Assembly (NCBI RefSeq): GCF_029867415.1
Contig: NW_026705791.1
Location: forward strand, 171,501 to 235,500
Source of the DNA: Vicia villosa
Lineage: Eukaryota > Streptophyta > Magnoliopsida > Fabales > Fabaceae
Direction of reading: 5' to 3'
DNA length: 64,000 nucleotides
Position 1 is the first letter of the stretch. Every line of letters begins with the position of its first letter. Of this stretch, positions 23,863-36,030 are shown in pieces. Under the pieces are notes generated by a model, which worked only from the letters and a program-made list of their open reading frames with translations, searched no databases and was not told the origin of the DNA. The translations under genes were made by a program, and so were the position numbers.

Positions 23863-26800
23863 TTATACATAGTATTTTTTAACTGCATCCGAGTTCAGTG
23901 GGTGCGACAGTTCTTCTCCATCCATGGTAGTGAGGATAAGAGCTCCTCCTGAGAGAGCCGTTTTTACAACATATGGACCTTCATAGTTAGGCGTCCATTT
24001 CCCACGTGAATCTAGTCGAGGTAGTAGAATCTTCTTGAGAACCAAATCTCCTTCTTGGAAGGTTCTAGGGCGGACCTTCTTATCGAACGCCTTTTTCATC
24101 CGTTTCTGATATAATTGTCCGTGACACAAGGCTGTCAAGCGCTTCTCTTCGATAAGATTGAGTTGATCGAGTCGTGTTTGAACCCATTCTGCTTCTTCAA
24201 GCTCTACTTCTGCGAGGACTCGTAGTGATGGAATTTCTACTTCAATAGGAAGCACAGCCTCCATACCGTAGACAAGAGAATAAGGAGTTGCACCAGTTGA
24301 TGTGCGCATTGTAGTACGATAGCCATGTAATGCGAACGGAAGCATCTCATGCCAATCTTTGTACGTCTTCACCATTTTCTGAACAATCTTTTTGATATTT
24401 TTATTTGCAGCTTCGACGGCACCATTCATCTTGGGTCGGTATGGTGATGAATTATGATGTTCGATCTTAAATTCGTCACATAGCTCCTTCATCATTTTGT
24501 TATTCAGATTGGATCCATTGTCTGTGATAATTCTGCTAGGAACCCCATACCGGCATATGATATTATGTTTGATAAATCGAGTAACCACTTGTCTCGTCAC
24601 ATTCGCATAGGAAGCAGCTTCGACCCACTTGGTGAAGTAGTCAATGGCAACCAAAATGAATCGATGCCCATTTGAGGCCTTAGGTTCGATCATTCCTATC
24701 ATATCTATTCCCCACATCGAGAATGGCCATGGAGAACTCATAACATTCAAAGGAGTAGGTGGTACGTGCATTTTGTCGGCGTAGATCTGGCACTTGTGAC
24801 ATGTTTTCGTATAATGGTAACAGTCTGTTTCCATTGTTAACCAATAGTAACCAGCCCTCAATATTTTTCTAGCCATGGTATGTCCACTTGCATGAGTTCC
24901 AAAAGTCCCTTCGTGTATTTCTTTCATGAGTGCATCGGCTTCTTGTTTGTCCACGCACCTGAGTAGCACCAAGTCGTAATTTCTTTTGTATAAAATATCC
25001 CCATTTAAGAAGAACTTTGATGCTAGCTTTCTCAAAGTTCGCTTGTCTATGATTGATGCATTTTCAGGGTATTCTTGTTTCTCCAGATATCTTCTGATGT
25101 CATAAAACCAAGGTTTGTTGTCAGGCCCCTCTTCAATTGCGAGACAGTGCGCAGGTTCTTCAAAATGTCTGATTGTAATATGTGGCTCATGATTAGGCCA
25201 TGCAGTTTTGAACATAGATGATAACGTAGCCAAAGCGTCTGCCATTTGGTTCTCTTCTCGAGGAATGTGAAAGAAGGTGATACTTGTAAACTGCATAGCT
25301 AGCTCCAAAACATGGTCTCGATATGGAATTAATTTGGGATGCTTGGTGTCCCATTCGCCTTTGACTTGATATATAACTAGTGCTGAATCTCCATATACAT
25401 CTAAGAATTTGATTCTGAGATCGACAGCAGCTTCTAAACCCAAGATGCAAGCTTCGTACTCGGCAACGTTGTTAGTACAATCGAAACACAACCTCGCAGT
25501 ATAAGGTCTGTGGAAGTTTTCTGGAGATGTCAATACAGCCCCAACACCATGTCCCAAGGCATTTGATGCGCCGTCGAACATGAGTGTCCATCGTGCCCCT
25601 AGTTCAGGTCCTTCATTAGGTCCTGGTGCCTCGCAGTCCTTTATAACCATAATGTCTTCGTCTGGAAAATCAAACTTCATCGATTGATACTCTGTCAATG
25701 GTTGATGGGCCAAATGATCAGCCAATACACTACCTTTGATAGCTTTTTGTGTCACATATTGAATGTCGTATTCGGATAATAACATTTGCCATCGAGCGAT
25801 TCTCCCTGTGAGGGCGGGTTTCTCAAACACATACTTGAGAGGATCCATTCTTGCTATTAACCACGTAGTGTGTGTTAACATGTATTGTCGTAGCCGTTTA
25901 GTGGCCCAAGCCAGAGCACAACAAGTTTTTTCAAGGTATGAGTATCGAGACTCACAGTCGGTGAATTTCTTGCTTAAGTAGTAAATAGCATGCTCTTTTC
26001 TCCCCGTTTCATCTTGTTGCCCCAATACGCACCCCATAGATCTTTCAAGCACTGTTAAGTACATGATGAGTGGTCTTCCATGAACGGGTGGCATCAGAAT
26101 CGGAGGCTCTTGTAGATATTGTTTTATTGTTTCGAAGGCTGTTTGGCAGTCTTCATTCCACTGTATTTCTTGATTCTTTCTGAGTAATTTGAATATAGGT
26201 TCGCAAGTGGCAGTTAGGTGCGATATGAACCTTGAGATGTAGTTCAACCGTCCTAAGAAACCACGAACCTCCTTCTCTGTTTTCGGAGCTGGCATTTCTT
26301 GTATGGCTTTTACTTTGTCAGGATCCACTTCGATGCCACGCTGACTCACAATGAAACCCAACAGTTTGCCTGATCTGACACCAAATGTACACTTGTTCGG
26401 ATTCAACCTTAATTTGTATTTTTGTAGACGCTCGAATAATTTTTGTAAGTGAACTATATGATCCTCCTCCGTATGGGATTTGGCAATCATATCGTCCACG
26501 TATACCTCAATCTCTTTGTGTATCATATCATGAAATAAGGTAACCATTGCTCGTTGATATGTTGCTCCTGCGTTCCTCAGACCGAAAGGCATTACTTTGT
26601 AACAGAACGTGCCCCAAGGTGTCATGAAAGTCGTTTTTTCCATGTCCTCGGGAGCCATCTTGATCTGATTATAACCTGAGAAACCATCCATGAATGAGAA
26701 AACTGAAGCCTGTGCTGTATTGTCCACTAATACGTCTATGTGAGGTAACGGGAAATCATCTTTAGGACTTGCTTTATTTAGATCCCTATAATCTACACAC

Positions 26801-27325
26801 ATTCGTACTTTTCCACCTTTCTTGGGTACTGGAACGATATTAGCAATCCAAGGTGGATAGTCTGCTACGGCTAAGAAACCTGCGTCGAATTGCTTGAGAA
26901 CTTCTTCTCGAATTTTATCGGCCATGTCTGGACGAGTTCTTCGGAGCTTTTGTCTAACCGGAGAACATCCTTCTTTCAAAGGTAATTTATGCACAACAAT
27001 GTCAGTATCCAACCCTGGCATATCTCGATAAGACCATGCGAATATATCTTTGTGCTCATGCAGAAGCTTGATTAGTCTTTGTTTCACACTTTCTTCCAAG
27101 GTTGCCCCTATTTTAATCTCTTTTGGTTCTGCTTCATTGCCAAGATTGATGATTTCAATTGCCTCGTGGGATGGAAGCGTGTCTTTTGATTCCTGTTCGA
27201 TTAACCTTGTCAACTCTTTAGTGAGTTCATAGTCTTCCTCATCTTCCTCTTCAGCTTGGTTAATTGGTGCATCAAAGTTGTATCGGATCGTAGCAGTATC
27301 ATTATCAATGAGTATAGGTGTGGAT
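23863..27325 (-). CDS. Ogre pol exon: reverse transcriptase, RNase H, second RNase H, integrase
   Basis: There is an open frame from the predicted splice acceptor at 27325 to the stop at 23863. The first ATG is at 27213 and gives 1116 residues. By residue from that ATG, RT shows MPFGLRNAGATYQRAM (about 205) and the catalytic YVDDMIAKS (about 239). A Ty3-type RNase H follows (about 390-520), and then a second, archaeal-type RNase H begins FDGASN (about 546), the mark of the Tat lineage. The integrase has an HHCC zinc finger (about 770-810) and the D,D,E residues in GIDMIG, ITDNGS and GAVEAANKN. No stop or frameshift is seen. Translation probably depends on splicing to the gag-protease exon. 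Confidence 0.95.
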
Positions 27326-27561
27326 CTGCATTTTTTATTATGTTTTGGTTCTTTTTAGAATATGAATTGGAAAATGTATATGAATAGAAAGTATTGCCAT
27401 TTTAATGAAATAATGAAGAAAGAAATAGATCTTGAATGAAAGCAAAAACAACTTTTATTAATGGGAAATACTATTTGAAAACAAATGGGGGCCCTTACAA
27501 GCAACCCCTATGCCTCGGGCGGGACATAGGTTCTTTTTAAAACAAAACAAAGAAAAATTAC
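27326..27561 (-). other. Predicted Ogre intron between protease and reverse transcriptase
   Basis: The donor is GTAATT at 27561 (overlapping the last Lys and the stop of the gag-protease frame) and the acceptor TTTTTTATTATGCAG-like, ending AAAAAATGCAG at 27326. Removing these 236 bases bypasses the stop and joins the two frames in phase. Ogre elements are known for an intron in this place. Some transcripts would stay unspliced and yield gag-protease alone. Confidence 0.75.
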
Positions 27562-30500
27562 TTTGGAAAGAAAAATATCTCTGGAATCTCCACAATAGTC
27601 CAATTCTTGAGCTCTTCATCTGGAAGGCACTCACGAATGAGGTTGGATGCCCCTTTGATGTTGCCTTTGTCCGATATAACTGACACTGATCCACCATGCT
27701 CTATCCCCTTGCTGATGAAAATACTTGGAATAGGGGGAAAGCGCTCTTCATTCTTCTTGGTAGTATCTGATAACTTATAGCCCAAACCCAAACGATCTTT
27801 CTTCTCAGGTATATCTATAAGTTTTCCCCAGCCTTCAGGTGCTTGATTTCCTACCATTGTTTGTAGGTCCCTCCATGATGTTATAGGGGTACCTGATTTT
27901 TTAATCTTTTCCACCGGGAGGGTGGATACCGCAGCAGCCTCTAGTACTTGGAATGGTGTTTCTACACAGTCCTCTTCAACACCAATATATCGATAAGATT
28001 CCAGATGACTGACAAAGATGTCTTCCTCTCCTTCGATCACAACTAGTTTCCCCTCAGTAAGGAATTTCAATTTTTGATGCAAGGTTGACGTGACAGCTCC
28101 TGCTGAGTGGATCCATGGTCGCCCTAATAGGCAAGTATATGCTGGTTCTATGTCCATCACTTGGAAGGTGATGTAGAAAGTGTGTGGTCCGATCTTTATA
28201 GGAAGATCCACTTCTCCAAATACGGTGCTTTGAGAACCATCAAAAGCTTTTACCACCATAGAACTTGGTCTTATGATGATACCCTCTAGTGTCAACTTCA
28301 TTAAACTGGTCTTTGGTAGCACATTTAGAGAGGAACCAGTATCAGTGAGTACTCTGGATAGACTTGTGCTCCCACACCTGATTGAGATGTGTAAAGCTTT
28401 ATTATGAGCTCTACCTTGTGGAGGTAGCTCACTGTCATCAAAGCCTAGGCGTGCCCCTGATGTTAGGTTAGCCACGACTCCGTCAAACTGATCCACTGTG
28501 ATCTCCTTCGCAACATGAGCAGCATTTAGTATTTTCATCAAGGAGTCTCGATGTGCTTCAGAACTTAACAGTAACTGGAGTATGGATATTTTAGATTGGG
28601 TTTGGTGGAGTTGATCCACCACTCTATAATCACTCCTTTTGATCATTTTCAGGAACTCCTCCTTTTCTTTGTCAAGGAGGGCTTTATTGGAAGATTCAGG
28701 CTCTTGACTGGCTTCAGCTATTGCCTTTCCTTTGTCTTTAGTGGGATTCTTATCCTTTTCCTGTAAATCTGGAGCGTATACACGACCACTACGGGTTATC
28801 CCCCCTGTTCCTGCTATATTTATTATTGCAGGCTCTTGTTTTTGCCCGTTGATGTAGACAGTGGTGTCGTAACTCCATGGTACAGTTTTGTCACTCTCAT
28901 AGGGAGTGGGATATGGTTCTTCGATTACCAACGTGCTTTTTGATGGTGTTGGTATCGTTAATGGTGCTTTAGCTGCGTTTGAGTCTGTGTAAGGAATTAC
29001 AAGTGGTTTCTTTGTAGACATAGGACCTTGGCAAGGAATCACCAATGGTTTCCTGGTATTGACATTGATAGTAGCGATGTACTCTTCTTTAGTATAATAT
29101 TTGAATTGGACCATCTTCTGATCCACTAATTTTTGCAACGTGTCCTCGAAAGCTTCATTATGTTCCAAGAGGAAACCTTGTTCGAATAAATACTCCTTTA
29201 GTAGGTCTATTGGAGCCTTTACTCGTTTTGTTCCTTCATGATCAGTAGCCACCTCGATTGCATTAACATTTGAGCCACCATGCGGAGGCATGGGGTTCGT
29301 CTTGATATTAGGCTTCTCAAAAGTGATATCTTGGGATTCTATTAGATCTTGAACTTTGTGTCTGAAAGCCCAACACTTCTCCAAAGTATGTCCTGGAGAG
29401 TTGGCATGGTATTCACACCTTACATTTGCATCATAATTGGGCGGGAGTTCTCCAATTGGAGGGGCAAGTGGTTTTAATTCCACCAGGGATGCTCTAATGA
29501 GATGTTGTAGCAGCTGCCCATGAGGCATGGGGAGAGGATCAAATCTTCTCGGAAGTCTTTGAAATTTGTTTTGTTGTTGATTTTGTGGAATCACCCATGG
29601 TTGTTGTGCTCTTAGTTGTGATGCCACAGCATTAGTTTCTCCTTCCCTCTTCTTTGTGAAGTTAGGGACGGGTTTCTTCGAGCTGAAAGAGGTACTTGGC
29701 GGTGCCCCTTGTATCTTGCCATTTTTTAGACCTGTTTCGATTCGTTCTCCAATCATAACCAAATCTGAGAAACCTGAGGAGACACTTCCTACCATTTTCT
29801 CATAGTATATTCCTTGTAGAGTACTCATGAACATGTCTACCAACTCCTTCTCGAGAAGTGGCGGTTGTACTCGTGCCGCAATTTCCCTCCATCTCTGTGC
29901 GTACTCTTTGAAGGATTCTTCCTTCTTCTGAGATAAATTTTGTAGTTGCATGCGGTTAGGAGCCATGTCCAAGTTGTATTTATACTGTTTTAAGAAGGCA
30001 TGAGCAAGATTATCCCATGTTCTGATGTAGTTCTGCTCTAGCTGCATATACCAATCTAAGGACGCTCCACTCAGACTGTCTTGAAAAGTATGAATCATCA
30101 GCTTTTGATCATGAGCGTAAGCAGCCATTTTTCTACAGTACATGCGTAGATGATTCCTTGGGCATGTGAGTCCCTTATATTTCTCAAAGTCTGGCACTTT
30201 GAATTTGGGAGGGATCACAACATCAGGTACTAGACACATTTCCAAAGCACCAACCTCGAAGGTATCATAACCTTCAACAGCTTTCAACCTTTCTTCTAAA
30301 GCCTTTATTTGGTTATTATCCTTTGAATCTTCCATAACGTTATGTGACGACTGCTTAGGTTGAGGTATCCGGGTTGTATTATCTCCCTCCTGGTATCCGT
30401 ATTGTAGATCCAGATAGTCATCCTCCTTAGGAGGATTGTTAGAAGGAATGCGCACTATGCGGGATGTCCCTTCCTTCTGTGGAGGGGGGATGAAGCCTTC

Positions 30501-30818
30501 TTGAGAAGTCTCTCCTTCCTCATGGGATTGGATGACTTTCTTAGAAGAACGCGCATGAGTTCCTTGCTGGGAGTGTACATTTTTAGAGGGACCAAATCCC
30601 GGGATATAACCTAACAGTGGGTTGCCATCATCTGGTAAATCATCATATTGCTCACAGGTTTCCTTATTTGAAGTCTCCTTAACTTTCTCTTGCTTCTCCA
30701 TGAAGTCTTTCATGAAGCTTAACATCTGAGTCATCCCTCCTTTGATTTCTTCTACGCTACCCTTTAGTTGGTTTACTTCCTCACGGAGAGATGCTTGGTT
30801 TTGTTCGAGTTGTTCCAT
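27558..30818 (-). CDS. Ogre gag-protease
   Basis: One frame of 1086 residues. Residues 1-45 are a coiled coil, followed by a charged linker. The retrotransposon gag (capsid) domain is about 205-350 (FKVPDFEKYKG, SGASLDWYMQLE, FKEYAQRWREIA). A zinc-knuckle-like CEYHANSPGHTLEKC is near 465. The aspartic protease has its catalytic motif in TDTGSSLNVLP (near 826), with a CLLGRPWIHSAGA strand further on. Gag packages the RNA and the protease matures the polyprotein. The frame is intact and ends at the proposed intron donor. Confidence 0.95.
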   Translation of the reverse strand: MEQLEQNQASLREEVNQLKGSVEEIKGGMTQMLSFMKDFMEKQEKVKETSNKETCEQYDDLPDDGNPLLGYIPGFGPSKNVHSQQGTHARSSKKVIQSHEEGETSQEGFIPPPQKEGTSRIVRIPSNNPPKEDDYLDLQYGYQEGDNTTRIPQPKQSSHNVMEDSKDNNQIKALEERLKAVEGYDTFEVGALEMCLVPDVVIPPKFKVPDFEKYKGLTCPRNHLRMYCRKMAAYAHDQKLMIHTFQDSLSGASLDWYMQLEQNYIRTWDNLAHAFLKQYKYNLDMAPNRMQLQNLSQKKEESFKEYAQRWREIAARVQPPLLEKELVDMFMSTLQGIYYEKMVGSVSSGFSDLVMIGERIETGLKNGKIQGAPPSTSFSSKKPVPNFTKKREGETNAVASQLRAQQPWVIPQNQQQNKFQRLPRRFDPLPMPHGQLLQHLIRASLVELKPLAPPIGELPPNYDANVRCEYHANSPGHTLEKCWAFRHKVQDLIESQDITFEKPNIKTNPMPPHGGSNVNAIEVATDHEGTKRVKAPIDLLKEYLFEQGFLLEHNEAFEDTLQKLVDQKMVQFKYYTKEEYIATINVNTRKPLVIPCQGPMSTKKPLVIPYTDSNAAKAPLTIPTPSKSTLVIEEPYPTPYESDKTVPWSYDTTVYINGQKQEPAIINIAGTGGITRSGRVYAPDLQEKDKNPTKDKGKAIAEASQEPESSNKALLDKEKEEFLKMIKRSDYRVVDQLHQTQSKISILQLLLSSEAHRDSLMKILNAAHVAKEITVDQFDGVVANLTSGARLGFDDSELPPQGRAHNKALHISIRCGSTSLSRVLTDTGSSLNVLPKTSLMKLTLEGIIIRPSSMVVKAFDGSQSTVFGEVDLPIKIGPHTFYITFQVMDIEPAYTCLLGRPWIHSAGAVTSTLHQKLKFLTEGKLVVIEGEEDIFVSHLESYRYIGVEEDCVETPFQVLEAAAVSTLPVEKIKKSGTPITSWRDLQTMVGNQAPEGWGKLIDIPEKKDRLGLGYKLSDTTKKNEERFPPIPSIFISKGIEHGGSVSVISDKGNIKGASNLIRECLPDEELKNWTIVEIPEIFFFPK

Positions 30819-31247
30819 TACTTTCTTTCGGTAAGCTCTTGTTTGAATAGGAAGTCGGGAAGTCAGTTTGACTTGCTTGACGGTTTAACTGAAGATGATA
30901 TGAAAAATATGAGTTTTTTTTGTATGAAATGTAATGTAATGTTTGGATGAATGAATGCAAAGATTTAAAATTTTTTTTTATGTCTTATTCACTTGGAGTT
31001 TCCTTTGATCAAAATTTTTTTTATTCTTTATACTTTTTAGGTTCTTATTTTTTAATGGTGAGCATCTCAAGAAGATAATATATTGAAACAAAAGTACTTT
31101 TTATTATAGGAAGAAGAACATTATAATCCTCTAATTGGGAATACAACCAAAACAAATACTGAACGTGAAAAGCAGAAACAAATTACTGAATACGAAGAAC
31201 ATAAGCAAATTGCTGAATACGAAATAACAAAGGGAAACTAAAAACTC

Positions 31248-32048
31248 CTAACGGCGTTTACGAATCTCCGCCCTAAAATTGTTAACCATCTCCCTACAAA
31301 GCTTGAGGAAGTCTTCGACTTCTTTTGGAAGAAGGACCATTGTAGCTTCAGCTTCTTTCAAACTCCTTGGGATATCATCAATTAGGTTGTTCGCCAAGAA
31401 GGCAAGCTTTTCATGCTTGTCCTTATACATCCTGTAATCCCGGTAAAGGGTCGGGATTATGCTTCTATTGTCCTCCCCAGCTCGGGCCATGATCTCATAT
31501 TGTCTTTCCCAATATTCTTTTTCAGCTCTTATTGTTTCATATTGGTCTACTAGTGCATAGAATTCTTTTTGGCAGCCTTCTAATCCTTGAACCACTTCTT
31601 CATAATTTTTCATTTGTCGGGTAAAACGCCCTTCAATTTTCATTCTATAGATCCGTTCTCCTATCTCAGATTCTTGGCTTTCACGAAGTCTCGTGGTGAG
31701 GTCTTGGATCTTATCTTCTTGCTCTCGAGCATTACTAACCAACTTTTGGATTTGTGCTTCTAGATCTATTTCAGTTGTCCTCTTGTCTTTCAATGCTTGA
31801 GTATACCAACCCCTTAGTTTTTCAATCTCCAGCTGAGCATCCTTTATTTGTTGATTGTGAGAATCAAGATCAAAATTTGCGCTCATGAATCCATCAGTTG
31901 TCCGTTTCCTCTTGAACCTTTCTTTGTTTACCAGTTCGTTATTCTTCTGAATCTCTTTCTTATCTTGATTCATTTTTTTTTTGATGCTCACCAAAACCTT
32001 TCTTTTTTTTTTATATATTTTTTCGAAGAACTCCTGTGAATAAGACAT
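31248..32048 (-). CDS. Ogre accessory ORF1, coiled-coil protein
   Basis: Frame of 266 residues upstream of gag in the element's own direction. The N-terminal 60 residues are basic (KKKRKVL, KKKMNQDKKE, RFKRKRTT). Residues 60-150 and 165-200 are strongly charged heptad-like coiled coil (DAQLEIEKLRGW, DLTTRLRESQES). Ogre elements carry an extra ORF1 in this position whose function is unknown. This one is short and lacks an obvious globular domain. An internal ATG (MNQDKKE) about 25 residues in is an alternative start. Confidence 0.8.
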   Translation of the reverse strand: MSYSQEFFEKIYKKKRKVLVSIKKKMNQDKKEIQKNNELVNKERFKRKRTTDGFMSANFDLDSHNQQIKDAQLEIEKLRGWYTQALKDKRTTEIDLEAQIQKLVSNAREQEDKIQDLTTRLRESQESEIGERIYRMKIEGRFTRQMKNYEEVVQGLEGCQKEFYALVDQYETIRAEKEYWERQYEIMARAGEDNRSIIPTLYRDYRMYKDKHEKLAFLANNLIDDIPRSLKEAEATMVLLPKEVEDFLKLCREMVNNFRAEIRKRR

Positions 32049-32654
32049 AAAAAAAGAATATTTTAAAATTTAAATGCATGCATGTATGATAATGTAACTT
32101 GGAGGTGAGATGGTGATAAGGGTATCCTTAATAGGTAGGTTCATAAGTTTGTTCTAAGGATATTCTACCCTCCCCACTCAGGGTGGTTTTACTAAGGGTA
32201 TCGTGGATGACGCTATAGGGAAAGGCAAAGGGGCCTCCCTTAAGCGGAGCCTCTTTGCAGACCGAGACTTATCTCATAGGTCATGCAAAGTCTCACCATG
32301 ATGTTTTATTTTTGGTACAAAGAGTCATTGGTCAAATCCAAAGTCCTGACTCTAAGAGAGGCGAGCCCTCTTGAGACATTTCTCGAAATTTGACCGACTC
32401 TAGGCGAAGTTGTCGCAAAGACTCGTAGGGATGTTAAACCCCTTTGGCCAATTGACAATCCTTCTCTTAATGTTTCTCACTTTATTTGAAATATGATCCC
32501 ACCAACAATACATATATGAAAAATAAATAAATAACAAAATAACAAATAAACAATATAATAAATAAAACACAATATGAAAAATAAATGCAAAAATAATAAA
32601 AACCCCAACAGCAAACCTAGACCTAAAGGTAGGGAATACTCTATTTTAAGGAAC
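32049..32654 (-). other. 5' untranslated leader of the Ogre-type element
   Basis: Lies between the primer-binding site and ORF1. No open frame of note. Confidence 0.7.
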
Positions 32655-32672
32655 TCCCCAGCAGAGTCGCCA
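32655..32672 (-). other. Primer-binding site of the Ogre-type element
   Basis: Minus strand TGGCGACTCTGCTGGGGA two bases inside the 5' LTR. Ogre/Tat elements are reported to use tRNA-Arg, and this sequence has the expected form. I could not align it to a tRNA database. Confidence 0.75.
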
Positions 32673-32674
32673 GC

Positions 32675-34803
32675 TGTAGCAACCGGCTTAAAATTTTAGA
32701 GAGTCGCCACCATTATTTTTATCTTAAGGGAAGGGAATTAAATGGATAACCCTATATTTTCAGAGATTCTAAGTTCGCGAGTTAATTAAATAAAGGGAAG
32801 GTGTTAGGCACCCTTTATTTCCCTTGTACTCAAGGGGACCCCCTTTTGATCTAGGTTTTTTCTAAGGTTTCTAAAGCATTATTTTCATATTTATAAAAAG
32901 AAACGGGATTTATTTATTTATTAGGGGACTCGCTTCAATTTTCGATTGAATGCCTACGTATCTCCTTATGGAGAATCAGAGTCCCAATTCGTAGTTCGGG
33001 TTTTTGGTTGATTATTTTTTATAGGATTGAATAATTACTTTTGAATTCTCCTTTGAATTTCGTCCGGTTTAGAAAATAAGGTAATTGTGGGCGTAGTTCG
33101 AAGTTTAGTAAAAAAACAATTGTACAATCCTTTTTTTTTATGAAATTAACATTGGTTTAGTATTAGTAAAAAGTTTTAGATGTTTTGAGTTTTTTAATTG
33201 GATGTATCTATAATAATTAAATTAAAATTTAGTAAAATATGTATTTAGAAAATATTTGAAAGTTAATAAAATAAGAGATTTATCTTAAAATAACTATATC
33301 CAACTTAGTGATTTTTTATAAAATATATTAAATAATTATATGTTATGTATTAAAAAAATAGATTAGAAATTTATAATGACATAAGATTAATAATTTAATT
33401 GATTAAAATGAACCAGAGGTGTTAAACTAAAACTAGAGGTGTATTAGAAAAGATAATTAGGTCCAGATGTATATCTGAACCCAATAAGCCAGGGAGGGGT
33501 GTATTTTATACATCTTTTGTAAAAAAGAGTAAAACAGGGGCGCAAAAAGCATTGGGCTGGGCCCATTATCAACACACCTTGATCCGTTCGGATCAGGTGT
33601 GGGGGGACGTAGGCGTTACCGTGGTGCTCACGTAATTTGGCACGCACGTTGAGATCGTACGGCTATGATTTAATATGGACCGCGGGTGTATGGTAAAGGA
33701 GAGCACATACATGGGGATCATTTTTAATTCATTTATTTTATTTTCCTTTTCATATATCCCTAACGATTCTTTCTCTTCCTCACGATTCTCTCTCATCTTT
33801 CTCTAATCACCAACAACATCCATAACAACCAAACAAAAGAAAAAAAAAACCAGAAATTATCCCACGTGAATCCAAACCATCAAACTCTAAATCCCCAATC
33901 ACACAACAATCAAAAATCAAGCATAATCACCTACAGCTAAGTGTTTTTTTCGAATTACCTCCTATTGAATCTTCGAGCGAGTTCTTATGATTTCTGAACC
34001 TTCCTTCTTTGACCTCCCTTTCTTCTCTTTCACAAGTGCAAGACTTGAAGGCGGCGGCGTAGCAAGAGGACGGTGCGGATCGACGGCGGTCTGGGGTTTC
34101 AAACGTGAAACCCAGATTGAGTGGTGGCGGCCGATTGCTTTGAAGTTTCGGCTAAGGGTTCGTAATGAGGATCTGCAGCAACAATCCCCTTCTACTCCTT
34201 CTTTTCGCTTTCAATTTTTTTGTCTGATTTTTTCGGTTCATTTTTTTGGTCCCCATTCAACTAGTTTTAGGATGAATTTATAGGGTTTTAGAATTAGTTA
34301 GATTAGGAAGTACATTGATTAGTTTGATTCAGATTAATGGAAGATTTGATTTGGCGTTATTGATTTTGATTGAAATTTGATTGTGAATTAATTTCGGATC
34401 CGATTTGATTTTAAGGTTTATTGATTCAGATTTTAGGTTGTTTTTGTAGAATTTGTGTTTTAATTATGTATTGCATTTGGACGAATTTCGTATTCTTATT
34501 CACATGATAAAAGTCAATAATTTCCTTATTAATCTTTACCTTCGATTCAATTTGGACTAAGATCTGAACAAATTAGGGTTTGTAATTTAAATATTCTAAT
34601 TAAGTTAATACTTTAATATAATAGAAAAAGCTACTAATAAAACTTAATGATAATAAAACTTAATTAATGTTATTCTAATAACAGTAGTAAATTGAAAGTT
34701 TCTTACTGATTGCAAAAAGGTAGTAACCGTAGAGGTTTCCTTCTTTTCGTTTTGAATTAATATTCTCTTTTTTTTTTGGAAAAAAAAATTTCTTTACTAA
34801 TTG

Positions 34804-34839
<36 letters not shown>

Positions 34840-36030
34840 GTAACCGTAATTCTAAAAGTTTTTTTTTTATTTTATTTTTAAATGACATTCTAATAAATAA
34901 TAATCCTAATAATAAAAAAGTTACAAAAGTCTACCAAATATTAAAAGAAGATTAAAATTCTAAAAAGTAATAAATTATACTAAATCTTAAAAGTAATAGT
35001 TAATATATTAATTATATAATAATATTAATTAATAATAATAAAATAATATAATGACCATGGTAAATATATCCTTTTATTTTCTTTTTAAAACTTATGACAA
35101 TAATAGTAACGATAAATTTTAATGAATTCACATCTTGAATAACCAAATAAATTCAATGATAATAACTATTCTATTTCCTATAATAATGGCTAGAATTAAG
35201 ACTTACAGCAATAATATTAAACCATCTTCAAATTTTTCTTAAATGCCTTGAAACGTGATCTTTGACCATTTTTTATTTTATTATTATTTTAGATTTTATT
35301 TTTTTATTAATAGGAAAAAAAAAAAAAAAAAGTAATTGTGATTCATATATAAAGTTTTTTTTTTTTTTATTTTATTTTAAAAGGATGACTAAAATTAAAG
35401 TCTAATTTTGTTTTTTTTCTAAAATTTATACTAATAAGAATAATGTAATAAAAATTAAATATTAATATATACAACTATTAACGGTTAACAAGAGCCAATG
35501 AAATTAAACTTGAATTTTACTATTTAAAAAATAAAAAATAAAAAATAAAAAAAAATAAAAATAAAAATAAAAATAAAAATTACACCTAGAAACCGTAGAA
35601 CCAAAATAATAGCAATTATTTTTAATTGACTCATTCCTTTTTAAAGAAAATAGCTACAGTAACTATACTAATTCCTAACTATCCTTTTTTTTGGAACAAA
35701 AATAATTATAATAGTAAAATAAATTTAAGATTTTAAAAGTAACGAAAATTTAAAAAGTCATTCAAAGGGATCGAACTTGTGACCCTATGCTTGGGAGTCT
35801 TACCTCTTACCAATTGCACTGTTTGATTTATTTGAAATATAAAGACATTTGAAATTATATGAAGGGCAAGTGAATATTTGTTACAAGTAATTTAAAATAC
35901 ACTGTATATTTTGGAATATGCCAAATAAATTAATGTCAAAATATTAGTAAAAATAAACTGAAAATTATGAGACTCAAGTTTAAGAAAATTCGACTGTTAG
36001 AAATATGGCGGGCAAATTTGGGGTATGACA
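32675..36030 (-). repeat. 5' LTR of the Ogre-type element
   Basis: 3356 bases, the partner of 18782-22136, with only A-run length differences noticed by eye. The tRNA-like module recurs at 35764-35825. Confidence 0.97.

Larger units (their letters stand above)
18782..36030 (-). mobile_element. Complete Ty3/gypsy retrotransposon of the Tat/Ogre type, 17.2 kb
   Basis: It is bounded by LTRs of 3355 and 3356 bases, each TGTCATACCCC...GGTTGCTACA on the minus strand, and by 5-bp target duplications ACTGC (18777-18781, 36031-36035). Reading right to left it has the 5' LTR, a primer-binding site, an accessory coiled-coil ORF, gag-protease, an intron, RT-RNase H-RNase H-integrase, a long repeat-filled 3' region, a polypurine tract and the 3' LTR. 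An extra 5' ORF, a protease/RT intron, two RNase H domains and very long LTRs are the known marks of Ogre elements. All main frames are open. Confidence 0.95.
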
